Assembly (NCBI RefSeq): GCF_003589925.1 | Contig: NZ_CP032382.1 | Span: 124,001-188,000 of the forward strand | DNA length: 64,000 nucleotides | Source: Chryseolinea soli | GTDB lineage: Bacteria; Bacteroidota; Bacteroidia; Cytophagales; Cyclobacteriaceae | Direction: 5' to 3' | In this document: positions 54,800 through 63,664 of the stretch, piece by piece | Layout: each line of letters opens with the position of its first letter | How positions within the stretch are numbered: the first letter of the stretch is position 1 | Notes under the pieces: generated by a model | The model's input: the letters and a program-made list of their open reading frames with translations, nothing else | Databases searched by the model: none | Told to the model about the DNA's origin: nothing | Translations under genes and position numbers: made by a program

Positions 54800-55636
54800 A
54801 TGAAATGGATAACCCGAGAGCGTCCGAAGATCGATCGTATTGCTTGTCCCTGGTTGATCAGACGGTTTGTAGATGTGAACGCAGAAATTATCTACGTTCC
54901 TTTTGAGCAGGTTATCGAGAAGGCGAAGGAATTGGATGCAGTGCCATTTGATTTGCCCGGGGTGGAGTATACGCATTATGGGGATCAGTGTACGTTTGAT
55001 TTTATCATTCAGAAACACAAGCTTGATGACCCTGCTTTGAAGGTATTGGCGGCAATTGTGCGGGGTGCGGATACGGATCGGCATGATCTTGCTGCCCAGG
55101 CTTCCGGATTGTGGGCTATTTCGGCCGGGCTCTCATACAACATTACCGATGATCAGCAACTGTTGGAAAAAGGGATGTTGATCTATGATGCCTTGTACAG
55201 TTGGGCCAAACATTTGCAAAATGAAAAGCATACACAAGGTCCTATCGAGAACATGCTCCTCGATGTGTATAAAAAATTTCTTACGCAGAAATCCGGCAAA
55301 GCTCCCGCGTGGGCGAAGGAGCTTAAAGAAATCATCCAGGATCAGATCGATACCAACCTTGCCCTGAGTCTGAAGGAAATTTCACAAAGCCTGAATGTAC
55401 ATCCCTCCTATTTGTCGCGCGAGTTCTCGAAATATTTTGACGATCTGTCGTTCGGTGATTACATCCGGAAGCTGCGCATTGAAAAAGCGATGACTTTGCT
55501 CCAGGATCCCAAGCATTCCCTTGCTGACATCGCGTATCTCACTGGTTTTTCGGATCAAAGCCACTTTGCCCGGATTTTTAAGAAAACTACGGGGCAAAGC
55601 CCGCTGTCCTATCGAAAATCGCAGGTCAAAAAGTAA
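54800..55636 (+). CDS. ChrB-type chromate resistance domain fused to an AraC DNA-binding domain
   Basis: The 278-residue product starts MKWITRERPKIDRIACPWLI. Residues 1-150 match the ChrB chromate resistance domain (PWLIRRFVDVNAEIIYVPFEQ; AAIVRGADTDRHDLA; LLEKGMLIYDALYSW). Residues about 170-278 form an AraC-type double helix-turn-helix (LALSLKEISQSLNVHPSYLSREF; LADIAYLTGFSDQSHFARIFKKTTGQSPLSYRK). ChrB is usually separate, acting as a sensor of chromate, so here the sensor is linked directly to an activator domain. It precedes chrA by 153 bp with its own promoter. The domain fusion is seen; the regulatory role is inferred. Confidence 0.88.
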   Translation: MKWITRERPKIDRIACPWLIRRFVDVNAEIIYVPFEQVIEKAKELDAVPFDLPGVEYTHYGDQCTFDFIIQKHKLDDPALKVLAAIVRGADTDRHDLAAQASGLWAISAGLSYNITDDQQLLEKGMLIYDALYSWAKHLQNEKHTQGPIENMLLDVYKKFLTQKSGKAPAWAKELKEIIQDQIDTNLALSLKEISQSLNVHPSYLSREFSKYFDDLSFGDYIRKLRIEKAMTLLQDPKHSLADIAYLTGFSDQSHFARIFKKTTGQSPLSYRKSQVKK

Positions 55637-55691
55637 AAATACTCCCAAAAGTAAATTTCGTTCTATACTTCCTTCCGGCGATTGGATAACC

Positions 55692-55723
55692 TTGCCATGG
55701 TGTGATCCTGTCTTTTAATTTTG
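55692..55723 (+). promoter_or_regulatory. Candidate promoter of chrA
   Basis: TTG at 55692-55694 and TAATTTTG (exact TAnnTTTG) at 55716-55723 are separated by 21 bases, and the chrA start is 66 bp downstream. This lies after the ChrB-AraC gene and is a plausible target of its product. Confidence 0.5.
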
Positions 55724-55789
55724 GTTTATACCGTGGTGCGTCATGCTTTTTTGCTGCACACCAAATTATCTTAAATCCAATAGTTGCTC

Positions 55790-56926
55790 ATGACACCCGC
55801 ATATTCTTTAAAAGATCTGATTATCTACTTCCTAAAACTTGGAACCTGGGGCTTCGGCGGTCCGGTAGCGTTGGTAGGCTATATGCACCGCGACCTGGTG
55901 GAAGATAAAAAATGGATCGGTGAAGACGACTACAAAGAAGGCCTTGCGCTTTCGCAACTGGCTCCCGGTCCATTGGCCGCACAGCTTGCCATATACATTG
56001 GCTATGTTCACTATCATCTACTGGGTGCAACGCTTGCCGGATTTGCTTTTGTGTTGCCGTCGTTTCTGATGGTGCTCGGCATTGGGTACGCTTATGTTTC
56101 CTTCGGTGGACTGCCCTGGATGCAGGCGATCTTCTATGGCGTAGGTTCCGCTGTGATCGGCATCATTGCCATCGGCAGTTATAAACTCACCACGAAAAGC
56201 ATCGGGAAAGACAAATTGCTGTGGGTGATATTCATTGTTCTGACGATCATCACGTTTGTTAAGGAAGAAGAAATACTCTGGCTTATGCTGTTGGCCGGTG
56301 TTGCCGTTTGGTTTGCCAAAGCGCCGCCGAAGTGGCTTGGGTCAGTTCAAGCCATAACCCCCGTTTTCTTTCTGCAACTACAACCCGTCGTCGTGGAATC
56401 CCGGCTTTGGCAGATTGCGTGGTTCTTTACAAAAGCAGGCGCCTTTGTCTTCGGCAGTGGTCTGGCGATCGTTCCCTTTCTGTATGGCGGACTAGTAAAA
56501 GAATATCAGTGGCTCTGCGAACAACAATTTCTCGACGCGGTTGCTGTGGCTATGATCACTCCGGGACCCATCGTGATCACCGTAGGATTCATTGGCTACC
56601 TTGTCGCCGGCGTTCCCGGTGCAAGCGTTGCCGCGCTGGCTACTTTTGTCCCTTGTTATTTGTTCACCGTCATTCCTGCACCCTACTTCAAGAAGTACGG
56701 AAAACATCCTGGCATCAAAGCCTTTGTCGACGGCGTAACGGCGGCGGCCATTGGCGCAATTGCCGGGGCTGTTTTAGTGCTGGGAAAAAGGACGTTGAGC
56801 GATTTGCCGACGGTGCTCATCGCTTTGACCGTGGCCGTCGTGTTGTTCCGCTTCAAGAAAATTCCCGAACCCCTTATCATCATCATCGCTGCCGCTATTG
56901 GCATCCTTCTAAAAATAGTATTATGA
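55790..56926 (+). CDS. chrA: Chromate transporter ChrA
   Basis: The 378-residue membrane protein of the CHR family exports chromate. It has two homologous halves, each opening with a Gly/Phe-rich motif (TWGFGGPVALVGYMHRDLVE in the first; KAGAFVFGSGLAIVPFLYGG in the second) and each carrying a PGP motif (LAPGPLAAQLAIYIGY and ITPGPIVITVGFIGY). About ten membrane segments are visible. ATG 55790 follows the candidate promoter. Its stop overlaps the SOD start (ATGA), so metal export and superoxide defence are co-expressed. Confidence 0.93.
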   Translation: MTPAYSLKDLIIYFLKLGTWGFGGPVALVGYMHRDLVEDKKWIGEDDYKEGLALSQLAPGPLAAQLAIYIGYVHYHLLGATLAGFAFVLPSFLMVLGIGYAYVSFGGLPWMQAIFYGVGSAVIGIIAIGSYKLTTKSIGKDKLLWVIFIVLTIITFVKEEEILWLMLLAGVAVWFAKAPPKWLGSVQAITPVFFLQLQPVVVESRLWQIAWFFTKAGAFVFGSGLAIVPFLYGGLVKEYQWLCEQQFLDAVAVAMITPGPIVITVGFIGYLVAGVPGASVAALATFVPCYLFTVIPAPYFKKYGKHPGIKAFVDGVTAAAIGAIAGAVLVLGKRTLSDLPTVLIALTVAVVLFRFKKIPEPLIIIIAAAIGILLKIVL

Positions 56927-57645
56927 ACAGAAAAGATTTCGTGAAGACTTCGGCCATCCTGGGTGGGGCCAGTCTATTGCCCGCAAACAACGCGTTCTCG
57001 CAAAGCCTTCAGCAAAGCGGATTGGATAAACTTACCGACAAGGACGGCAACTTTGCCCTGCAACCGCTTCCCTATAACGAAAGCTTCCTCGAACCGCACA
57101 TGGACCAGGAGACGCTGCACCTGCACTATACTTTCCATCATGGCGATGCGGTGAAGGCTGCGAACAAAGACCTGCAAATGATCAAAAAGTCAATCGATGA
57201 GAACAATCTCGATACCGTGGACTATTGGACAAAGAAATTATCGTTTCACTTGTCTTCTCATATTCTGCATACCATTTTCTGGACGAACCTCAACAATAAA
57301 AAAACGGACCCGTCCGGCGCCTTGTTGAAGCAGATCGAAAAGGATTTTGGTTCTTATGATAAACTTAAAGTTCTGATCAGCAAAACCGCCAAGGGAGTCG
57401 ATGGCAACGGGTGGGGCATTCTGGGCTACCAACCCTACACGCAAAAGCTCACCGTGCTCCAATGTGAAAATCATGAAAAACTCACGCAGTGGGGAGTTAT
57501 TCCCATTCTTGTTATTGATGTGTGGGAGCATTCCTATTATCTGAAATACCGGAACAGGAGAGCAGAATTTGTTGACAATCTGTTTCCCATCATCCATTGG
57601 GACAATGCTGCCGAACGATTCAATCTTGCACTTAAACTGGGTTGA
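56923..57645 (+). CDS. Exported Fe/Mn superoxide dismutase with atypical active-site surroundings
   Basis: The 240-residue product has a Tat-like leader (MNRKDFVKTSAILGGASLLPA; single Arg-Lys, not a full twin-Arg). By alignment with E. coli SodA the four metal ligands are kept: His68, His in HILHTIFW, and Asp and His in DVWEHSYY. The gateway His72 remains, but the residue at the E. coli Tyr34 position is Ala76, and the usual Gln (146 in SodA) is Asn in CENHEKL. Reduced or altered activity is possible. It may detoxify superoxide formed on chromate reduction. It overlaps chrA by 4 bp. Confidence 0.85.
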   Translation: MNRKDFVKTSAILGGASLLPANNAFSQSLQQSGLDKLTDKDGNFALQPLPYNESFLEPHMDQETLHLHYTFHHGDAVKAANKDLQMIKKSIDENNLDTVDYWTKKLSFHLSSHILHTIFWTNLNNKKTDPSGALLKQIEKDFGSYDKLKVLISKTAKGVDGNGWGILGYQPYTQKLTVLQCENHEKLTQWGVIPILVIDVWEHSYYLKYRNRRAEFVDNLFPIIHWDNAAERFNLALKLG

Positions 57646-57710
57646 GCGGTCGCCGAATTCCCCGTGATCAGAGGGTTAATCAACGGAAACTTGTAAATCT
57701 TCAAGAAAAG

Positions 57711-57740
57711 GTTCGATATTCGAACAGGATCTATTGATCC
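57711..57740. promoter_or_regulatory. Two adjacent inverted repeats before the sialidase-like gene
   Basis: GTTCGA, 3 bases, TCGAAC (57711-57725) and then GGATC, 4 bases, GATCC (57727-57740). They may be an operator or the terminator of the SOD transcript. They lie 30 bp before the next ATG. Confidence 0.3.
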
Positions 57741-57770
57741 ATCATATCCTATTTTAAAGATTCAGTTTCT

Positions 57771-58841
57771 ATGCTCTTCACTATGCGTTTCAATCGATCC
57801 CGGAAACTATTTACAGGGCTTCTCTTTTTTATTTTACCGCTATCAAAAACCCCGGTGTTTGGACAAACTTCTAAACCTCAAATACTGGAGGAGGGTTATA
57901 TTTTCGATCAGGCTGAATTTAAATCTTGTCATGCGTCAACCCTGGTGCCATTGGCCAATGGAAAATTGGTGGCGGCCTGGTTTGGTGGCACGCAAGAGGG
58001 AAGTCCCGATGTGTGCATTTGGATGTCGGTAAAAGAAAACGCAGGCTGGACGAAACCCGTGCGCGTTGCCGAGGGCTTTCAGGCTGACGGCAAACCATCT
58101 CCTTGCTGGAATCCCGTGCTCTTTCAAAGCAAAAATGGAAAGCTCTATCTCCACTACAAAGTTGGACCCAATCCCCGCGAATGGTGGGCGATGTATAAAG
58201 TCTCCAGCGACCTTGGAAAAACATGGTCGAAGCCAACACCGCTGCCCAAGGGAATGTTAGGGCCAATAAAAAACAAAGCCGTGCCACTAAGCGACGGCAA
58301 CATTCTTTATCCTTCCAGTACGGAAAGCATCGATGAAAAAAAATGGGCCATTCATCTCGAGCAGTCCGACCCTGCACTGAACCATTGGAAAAAGATCGCC
58401 ATAGATTGCGATACGTTCAACGCCATCCAACCCTCCCTTCTTTTTTATCCGGGACACAAGATGCAGCTGCTGGCCCGAAGCAAGGAGAATGTGATTGTGC
58501 AGAGCTGGTCGGAAGACGATGGAAAAACATGGTCACGCGTTACGGCAACAAATTTGCCCAACCCCAATTCCGGCATCGACGCCGTGAGCAAGCCCGATCG
58601 CTCCTTGCAATTGTTGGTTTACAATCCTTTGGCCGCTGGAAAAGAATGGTGGGAAGGTCGTTCCGTATTAACGCTGGCCGCATCGGCTGACGGCGTGCAA
58701 TGGACAGACCTCTATACGCTGGAAGAACATCAAAAAGGAGAGTACAGTTATCCCGCGATCATTTATGACGATCAAGGCAACATTCACATCACCTATACGG
58801 CCGATCGCTCCAAGATCAGGTACGTGAAACTGAAACTGTAG
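57771..58841 (+). CDS. Sialidase-like (BNR/Asp-box) secreted protein
   Basis: The product has 356 residues (352 from ATG 57783), with a signal peptide ending VFGQ. It has a six-bladed propeller-type pattern with Asp-box-like stretches (SSDLGKTWSKPT; SEDDGKTWSRVT; SADGVQWTDLY). Early residues LVPLANGKLVAAWFGGTQEGSPDVCIWM and NKAVPLSDGNILYPSS match the BNR_2 group of sialidase-like proteins. The classical sialidase Arg triad cannot be confirmed by eye. It may act on a plant or microbial uronic acid or deoxy-sugar glycan instead. It stands alone between SOD and DinB genes. Confidence 0.75.
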   Translation: MLFTMRFNRSRKLFTGLLFFILPLSKTPVFGQTSKPQILEEGYIFDQAEFKSCHASTLVPLANGKLVAAWFGGTQEGSPDVCIWMSVKENAGWTKPVRVAEGFQADGKPSPCWNPVLFQSKNGKLYLHYKVGPNPREWWAMYKVSSDLGKTWSKPTPLPKGMLGPIKNKAVPLSDGNILYPSSTESIDEKKWAIHLEQSDPALNHWKKIAIDCDTFNAIQPSLLFYPGHKMQLLARSKENVIVQSWSEDDGKTWSRVTATNLPNPNSGIDAVSKPDRSLQLLVYNPLAAGKEWWEGRSVLTLAASADGVQWTDLYTLEEHQKGEYSYPAIIYDDQGNIHITYTADRSKIRYVKLKL

Positions 58842-58880
58842 CCTTCTGCCAATCGACAGGAATAAAACTTGCCTGTATGA

Positions 58881-59441
58881 CTAAGCGACAGTCTGTTTCG
58901 CCAACGGGAAATCCGGGTGAGTCTTCAGATTTTCGATCTGGCGTTGGTGGCGATTCAAATGAAATCGCAAAAACTCCAGCCGCTGCACCACGTTGAGCGG
59001 TCCCGAAATGATATGTGGGTAAATGATTTGCTCCAGGTCATACCCATCCATTTCATCACACAGCGATTCAAGCAGGTTCTGACAATTGGCGAGTGCTTCA
59101 ATCCAGTAGTCTACCGATCCACCCCACCGGGGTTTGGCTATTTCGGGAACTTGTTCTTTTTCCTTCCAGGTCATTTCAATGATCTTTTCGATGGGAAGAC
59201 CGTGATGGATCGCTACCCCGGACCAGATGGGTTTCTTCTTTCGAATTCCATCCAGCGTTTTCCACATGCCATTGATCCCTCCCATTTCAGCCCAGACCAA
59301 ATGTTCGACATTGTCGACAACCGACCAAATGTCGGCCGAGGGTTTGAATTGTGATTGCTCGTAGGTCAGGCCGGATGCGGCCTGGATGAATTGATGGCGA
59401 GCGAGAGCCACGGAATTTAGGAGGGATTGACGCTTATCCAT
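58881..59441 (-). CDS. DinB-like four-helix bundle protein
   Basis: The 186-residue cytosolic protein has a DinB_2-like pattern of four long helices. His residues that could form the metal triad are visible at NVEHLVWAE, near the middle and in LRFHLNRHQRQI. This fold is used by bacillithiol-dependent transferases and uncharacterised hydrolases. The specific reaction is not known. ATG 59441 is used. Confidence 0.8.
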   Translation of the reverse strand: MDKRQSLLNSVALARHQFIQAASGLTYEQSQFKPSADIWSVVDNVEHLVWAEMGGINGMWKTLDGIRKKKPIWSGVAIHHGLPIEKIIEMTWKEKEQVPEIAKPRWGGSVDYWIEALANCQNLLESLCDEMDGYDLEQIIYPHIISGPLNVVQRLEFLRFHLNRHQRQIENLKTHPDFPLAKQTVA

Positions 59442-59665
59442 TGGGTAGTGATTTAGTCTGGCGTTAAGTGTTCGAGAACCGATCCCATTCCTCCAGCCGT
59501 GTCTAAAGCCTCAAAACCTTCGCGCTCCTTTACTGGCGCCCGAACTGCGCTTATGTCAATTTAATAAAAAAAGACTGTAGTCAAAGCCACGAGAGACCCT
59601 AGCGAGCATCCTAATCCTGCAAACATTGACGAGACTTGGCCAATCAAGCCCAAGAATTCGTTACA

Positions 59666-60808
59666 CTATCCTCCAATGCTCGTGGACAATTGAAACATGG
59701 GCAGGTACATGGCCAGCAAAATGAATCCCACGACACCGCCCAAAAAAATGATCATGGCCGGCTCGAGAAAGGTATTCAACAGGCCGGTTTGATGATCTAC
59801 TTCCACGCTGTATTGTTTTGCCAGCTTGTCAAAAAATGTATCCAACTTATTCACTTCTTCCCCCACTTTGATCAGGGAGATCATTTTTCTGTTGAAGACC
59901 GGGAAATTACTCATCGAAATGTGAAGCGGCGAACCATTCATAACATCGGACGCCAGCGGGCTCAACGTAATTTGCAAGGGATAAAATGTTACCATCTGGC
60001 TGATCAAATCCAACGAACGGATTAAAGGGACCTTAGACCCCAACAGCAAGCTCATGGAACTGCAAAACCGGGCGAGCTGAATGGAATAGATGATCTTGCC
60101 GATGACGGGAATATGGCGGACCACCCGGGAAGAATTTTTTCGCAGCCACGGTGTATTTCTGCTTCGGTAAAGCATTACGGCTGCAAGAGCACAAACCGAC
60201 GTTAGCCATATGAAATTAGACTGAACGGCTTCCGAAAATTGGATGATCAAATGCGTCAGGTAGGGAAGCTCTCCCCCAAACCGTTTGAATACATCACTAA
60301 ACATGGGCACGATAAACAAAAGCATAAATCCCACGGCGCCGATTGACGTGAACAAGATGATGATCGGATAGGAAAGCGCGCCCACAAACTGCCGGCGTTG
60401 CTTTAGCTTGTTCGAATAAAAATGATAGAGTTGATCCAACACCAAATGGATCTTTCCCGTCTCTTCTCCTATCTGGACACTGTAATATTCGTAGGGCGTG
60501 AAATAAGTTGTTTTCTGTAAGGCTTCCCATAAAGAATCGCCGTTGATCAGGTTTTCGATGATGCTCCGCATGATCTCGGCATGCTTAGGTTTTGTCTGCT
60601 CCGCTTCGATCAGCTCCAATGCCGATCGAATGTCGAGACCGGCCACCAACAGTGTGGACAGCTCCAGGTAAAAAGCTTCTTTATCTTTATCCTTGAATTT
60701 AACCGGGAACAGCTTGATGTCTTTTTCCAGCAAGGCCTTAAAGTCTATCGAAGAGGATTGCATCTTCTTCTTTTTCCGTTTCTCGATTTCTTCGATGCGA
60801 ATGCTCAT
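59666..60808 (-). CDS. Type II secretion/pilus inner-membrane protein, GspF/PilC family
   Basis: The 380-residue protein contains two T2SSF repeats: FYLELSTLLVAGLDIRSALELIEAE near residue 45 and ARFCSSMSLLLGSKVPLIRSLDLIS near 245. Each is followed by a helical domain, with hydrophobic segments near 165-190, 205-225 and the C-terminal LGGVVGFILLAMYLPMF. It anchors the pilus ATPase and platform. The overlap of 4 bp with the pseudopilin gene upstream shows coupled expression. No ATPase or secretin gene is inside the window. Confidence 0.9.
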   Translation of the reverse strand: MSIRIEEIEKRKKKKMQSSSIDFKALLEKDIKLFPVKFKDKDKEAFYLELSTLLVAGLDIRSALELIEAEQTKPKHAEIMRSIIENLINGDSLWEALQKTTYFTPYEYYSVQIGEETGKIHLVLDQLYHFYSNKLKQRRQFVGALSYPIIILFTSIGAVGFMLLFIVPMFSDVFKRFGGELPYLTHLIIQFSEAVQSNFIWLTSVCALAAVMLYRSRNTPWLRKNSSRVVRHIPVIGKIIYSIQLARFCSSMSLLLGSKVPLIRSLDLISQMVTFYPLQITLSPLASDVMNGSPLHISMSNFPVFNRKMISLIKVGEEVNKLDTFFDKLAKQYSVEVDHQTGLLNTFLEPAMIIFLGGVVGFILLAMYLPMFQLSTSIGG

Positions 60809-61302
60809 GGTATTGAATCAGGCTTTATAAATCTCACTAAAGACGCCGCGTCATAGCGTTTCAAAATGTGGTAGCGAATCGATTGATTTGCGATTTGTCC
60901 TTCCAGCACAACTTCATCCAGCGCCGCGCCACGTTCCGCCTGCACTTTGCCTTGGAACATGAAAGCTTGTTCCGATACACGGTAGTGAAACGTATCGATA
61001 ACGCTGTTCTGTTGCCGGACAACGTAATTCCGGTAGATCCCATACCTGATGGTCACCTCCGTTTGCAAACATTGCAAGCCTGAGTCGGATTTCAGCACCT
61101 CGTCGGCATTACGGATGTCTGCCTCCAGCCTGTCGTTGAGCGCGATGATCTCCTCCAGGGCGCTGTATTTCCGGGTGAGGGACATTTGATAGGTATTGAC
61201 CGTAAGATAGGCAAAGTAGATGGCCGTTACCACCATGCTGCTGAGGACCATGACCACCAGCATTTCGATGAGCGAAAAGGATGGGATCTTACGGAGCAAC
61301 AT
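60805..61302 (-). CDS. Pseudopilin, PulJ-like
   Basis: The 165-residue protein begins MLLRKIPSFSLIEMLVVMVLSSMVV. Cleavage would be after Ser with Phe+1 and Glu+5, the usual residue before cleavage being Gly. The rest is periplasmic and contains DRLEADIRNADEVLK and TVIRYGIYRN-like strands of minor pseudopilins. It overlaps the GspF gene by 4 bp and the upstream pseudopilin gene by 14 bp. The odd Ser at -1 may slow processing. Confidence 0.8.
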   Translation of the reverse strand: MLLRKIPSFSLIEMLVVMVLSSMVVTAIYFAYLTVNTYQMSLTRKYSALEEIIALNDRLEADIRNADEVLKSDSGLQCLQTEVTIRYGIYRNYVVRQQNSVIDTFHYRVSEQAFMFQGKVQAERGAALDEVVLEGQIANQSIRYHILKRYDAASLVRFIKPDSIP

Positions 61303-61651
61303 ACCTTAGAAATTTACGTTCCGCCAAAAGCCTGCCATCCTCATCCCGAATCTCGAAACGGATCACCCGTAGCTCCTTACTGTCCGCCGCGGGTAACGCC
61401 AGGCGGAACAAGGTAAACGTTTCATACGGCCAGGACTTCTCTGTGTAATCGTTCGCTTGTTGCGTTTCCGCCCAACGGTCATCGATCGCCAGGCCGGCTT
61501 GCATTTTTCTAAACTGACCATTCGATTTATAAACATTCAAATAGATTGTGACGGCCATGGCGAAAACCATCGAGATGATGATCATGGCCGTGATCGTTTC
61601 GATCAGGGAAGAGCCCGCGACTTTATGTTGCCAAAATTTCAATCGAGCCAC
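61289..61651 (-). CDS. Pseudopilin, PulI-like
   Basis: The product has 120 residues from GTG 61651, giving MARLKFWQHKVAGSSLIETITAMIIISM with a canonical Gly-Ser cleavage and Glu+5. The longer frame to 61795 places a hydrophilic leader of 50 residues upstream and overlaps the preceding gene, so it is rejected. The GTG start overlaps the stop of the upstream gene by 13 bp. Such minor pseudopilins initiate pseudopilus assembly. Confidence 0.75.
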   Translation of the reverse strand: MARLKFWQHKVAGSSLIETITAMIIISMVFAMAVTIYLNVYKSNGQFRKMQAGLAIDDRWAETQQANDYTEKSWPYETFTLFRLALPAADSKELRVIRFEIRDEDGRLLAERKFLRYVAP

Positions 61652-62880
61652 TTTGCAATGGTTAATGTTTTGGAATCGCCCCACAAAAAGGACGCCGGCA
61701 AAGCCGGGTGTCGCTTGGTCGCCAAGATGGAAGCGTTCAACAAATAGTTTGTGTTCTCCTGCGTCTCGAACCGCGCGGTGGTGATGTGTCCCCACAGCGC
61801 CCCCTCCAGGTTTGTATTTCCATTGACATAGACAAATCCCGTTACGACGGCCGTTTTATGGATGCGCAATTTGCCGGCGCTGGAAGTGGTGCGATCTAAT
61901 CCAGGCAGCACGACGATGCCTTCTACCTTGCTAGAATCACCCACGCTGATCAAACTATCGCGTTTATGTCCGACGAGTGACAAACTGCTTGGATAATTGA
62001 GTTTGCATTTTTTTCCCACAACAATCAAACGCGTGGCCATCAGTTGCAGGGACCCTATGAATTCATCATCCACACGGATCTCGGGTGCCATGAAGATCGC
62101 ATTTTCAATCCGGGCGGTGGACCGGATGATGATGCGTTGATCGGATTTTACTACCACATTACCGGAGAGTGAGTCATCGATGACAAGCTCCCCGGCATAT
62201 TGAAATACGAAAACCGAGTCCATGTGAAAGGGGTAGTGCTTGCGTCTTAAATCCGGAAGGGTCCGGTGGCCGGTCCATTCCGCAACACCCGCGAAATCCT
62301 TGAGGGCGGCGGTATCCAATTCGGGCATGAGCTTCCCGCTTTTGAGAATCTTTCCTTCTTTTATTAACTGCTTGCCTTCATACCATTTGCCATCCAGGAA
62401 CCCCATGGCCAGACCTTTTCCGGGTAAATATACATTTCCTTCGATCCTTGTTTTGCCAGCGAGACTCAGCTGGCCGTTGTCGCCGGGGAGGAATATGGCA
62501 GCTTTTCCCAGGGTATCCGGGAGCGCTCCGATCAAGGCAAAGGTCATGTCGTGAAAGCGGCCGCGGTGGGCGTCAACACCTAAATATTCAAAGACGCCCC
62601 AGGGTCTTCGAACGATGCGCACCGAGTCGATTCCTTCGCCAAAAAGATCAACGTTTTGAATGGTGTGGAAAGGCATGTCTTCGCGGTGGGCCATTCCGTA
62701 TTGGATGCCGGAGACGGTGTTGTCGCGGAGGATGGAGAGGAGTTCGGATCTTTTAGTGGTTAGGCGGGTGTAGTAGGCTAGTAGGATGATGGAGGAGCAA
62801 AGGATGCTGATTACCAGGGCGATGCCTATGGATAATTGGAGAACGCCTCCGGGGAGGCGGAGGGATGAAAATTTGTGCAT
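61639..62880 (-). CDS. PilX-like/pseudopilin-associated protein of unknown family
   Basis: The 413-residue protein has one N-terminal membrane segment (LQLSIGIALVISILCSSIILLAYY) and a large exported domain rich in beta strands with repeated turns (GKTRIEGNVYLPGKGLAMG; SGNVVVKSDQRIIIRSTARIENAIFMAPEIRVDD), recalling polymer-forming beta-helices. There is Gly before the segment but no Glu+5, so it is not a standard pseudopilin. ATG 62880 starts MHKFSSLRLPGG. It is the first gene of the pseudopilus operon. Confidence 0.65.
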   Translation of the reverse strand: MHKFSSLRLPGGVLQLSIGIALVISILCSSIILLAYYTRLTTKRSELLSILRDNTVSGIQYGMAHREDMPFHTIQNVDLFGEGIDSVRIVRRPWGVFEYLGVDAHRGRFHDMTFALIGALPDTLGKAAIFLPGDNGQLSLAGKTRIEGNVYLPGKGLAMGFLDGKWYEGKQLIKEGKILKSGKLMPELDTAALKDFAGVAEWTGHRTLPDLRRKHYPFHMDSVFVFQYAGELVIDDSLSGNVVVKSDQRIIIRSTARIENAIFMAPEIRVDDEFIGSLQLMATRLIVVGKKCKLNYPSSLSLVGHKRDSLISVGDSSKVEGIVVLPGLDRTTSSAGKLRIHKTAVVTGFVYVNGNTNLEGALWGHITTARFETQENTNYLLNASILATKRHPALPASFLWGDSKTLTIAKWLD

Positions 62881-63088
62881 ATGTCCTCTGAGAATCAAAT
62901 TGATATAACTGAAACTTATTTATTAGAACCGATAACGCCATCCGATTACACCAATGAGGGTCCGTTATCCGCTTTTGTTAGCAAGCGTTGATTAAGTTGA
63001 TCCAAAAATTAGGATAATGGTAGGGTAAGGCAAGTAATACTTCATTTTTAACACTCATGTTTGCTATCATCAACTATCCACCTGGCTG

Positions 63089-63664
63089 TTATTGACTTAA
63101 ACTGTCTAGATCAATCCACCATGAGCAAGTCAATTTACTGTATCGATCGCCATCAGTGGTCTCCCCTTCGTAAAATCCGTATCCAAAATGGACTTTGTCG
63201 AATACTAGCGTATCAAACTTATCGGCGGTTAAAATTCCTCTTTGCAACCAGGGGCTGTCCTTGCAAATAAATTTATTTATAAAAGCCGTTTTCATCGCCT
63301 CACTTCTGAACGAATATTTGTATCGTTTGACCATTTTCACGTCAAACCTAGAAAGAGTGCTGTCTGTGTAGAAATAGTAACGCGACAACTCATAGTCATT
63401 ACCATTGACTTGAACATACTTAGATGATTCACACCACTTGTTGTCGCTATACTCATCTTTTGAACAATACAAATCGCTGAGATGATTCTCACTCCATTTT
63501 CCATTGAGAGAAATCATTTCATCAAATGCGCAGATTTCAATGGAAAGTCTGTTTTTATGTGACGCGCCGTTTTTTTTAATGCTCCTTCTTGGCTCGCAAC
63601 AGACGAGCGCCATAAAAATCAGGCAATAGACATATGCCCTACTCCTTCTTCTTACCTTTTCCAT
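63089..63664 (-). CDS. Lipoprotein, candidate immunity protein for the adjacent toxin
   Basis: The product has about 191 residues from ATG 63664 (63673 is close). A hydrophobic segment is followed by LVCCEPRRS, a lipobox. The mature part is charged and has several Cys (ICAFDE, YCSKDE, WCESS, FICKD). The start overlaps the end of the upstream gene by about 26 bp. AT-richness and the position after a toxin-like C-terminus suggest an immunity lipoprotein, which is inference only. No family is recognised. Confidence 0.55.
   Translation of the reverse strand: MEKVRRRSRAYVYCLIFMALVCCEPRRSIKKNGASHKNRLSIEICAFDEMISLNGKWSENHLSDLYCSKDEYSDNKWCESSKYVQVNGNDYELSRYYFYTDSTLSRFDVKMVKRYKYSFRSEAMKTAFINKFICKDSPWLQRGILTADKFDTLVFDKVHFGYGFYEGETTDGDRYSKLTCSWWIDLDSLSQ

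Noticed and set aside
56308..56922. N-terminal extension of the SOD frame inside chrA
   Set aside because: The extension is Arg/Cys-rich out-of-frame translation of chrA. The real start is the ATG at 56923 with a signal-like leader.
61652..61795. Upstream extension of the PulI-like pseudopilin
   Set aside because: It lies within the end of the preceding gene and would bury the pilin leader behind 48 unlikely residues.
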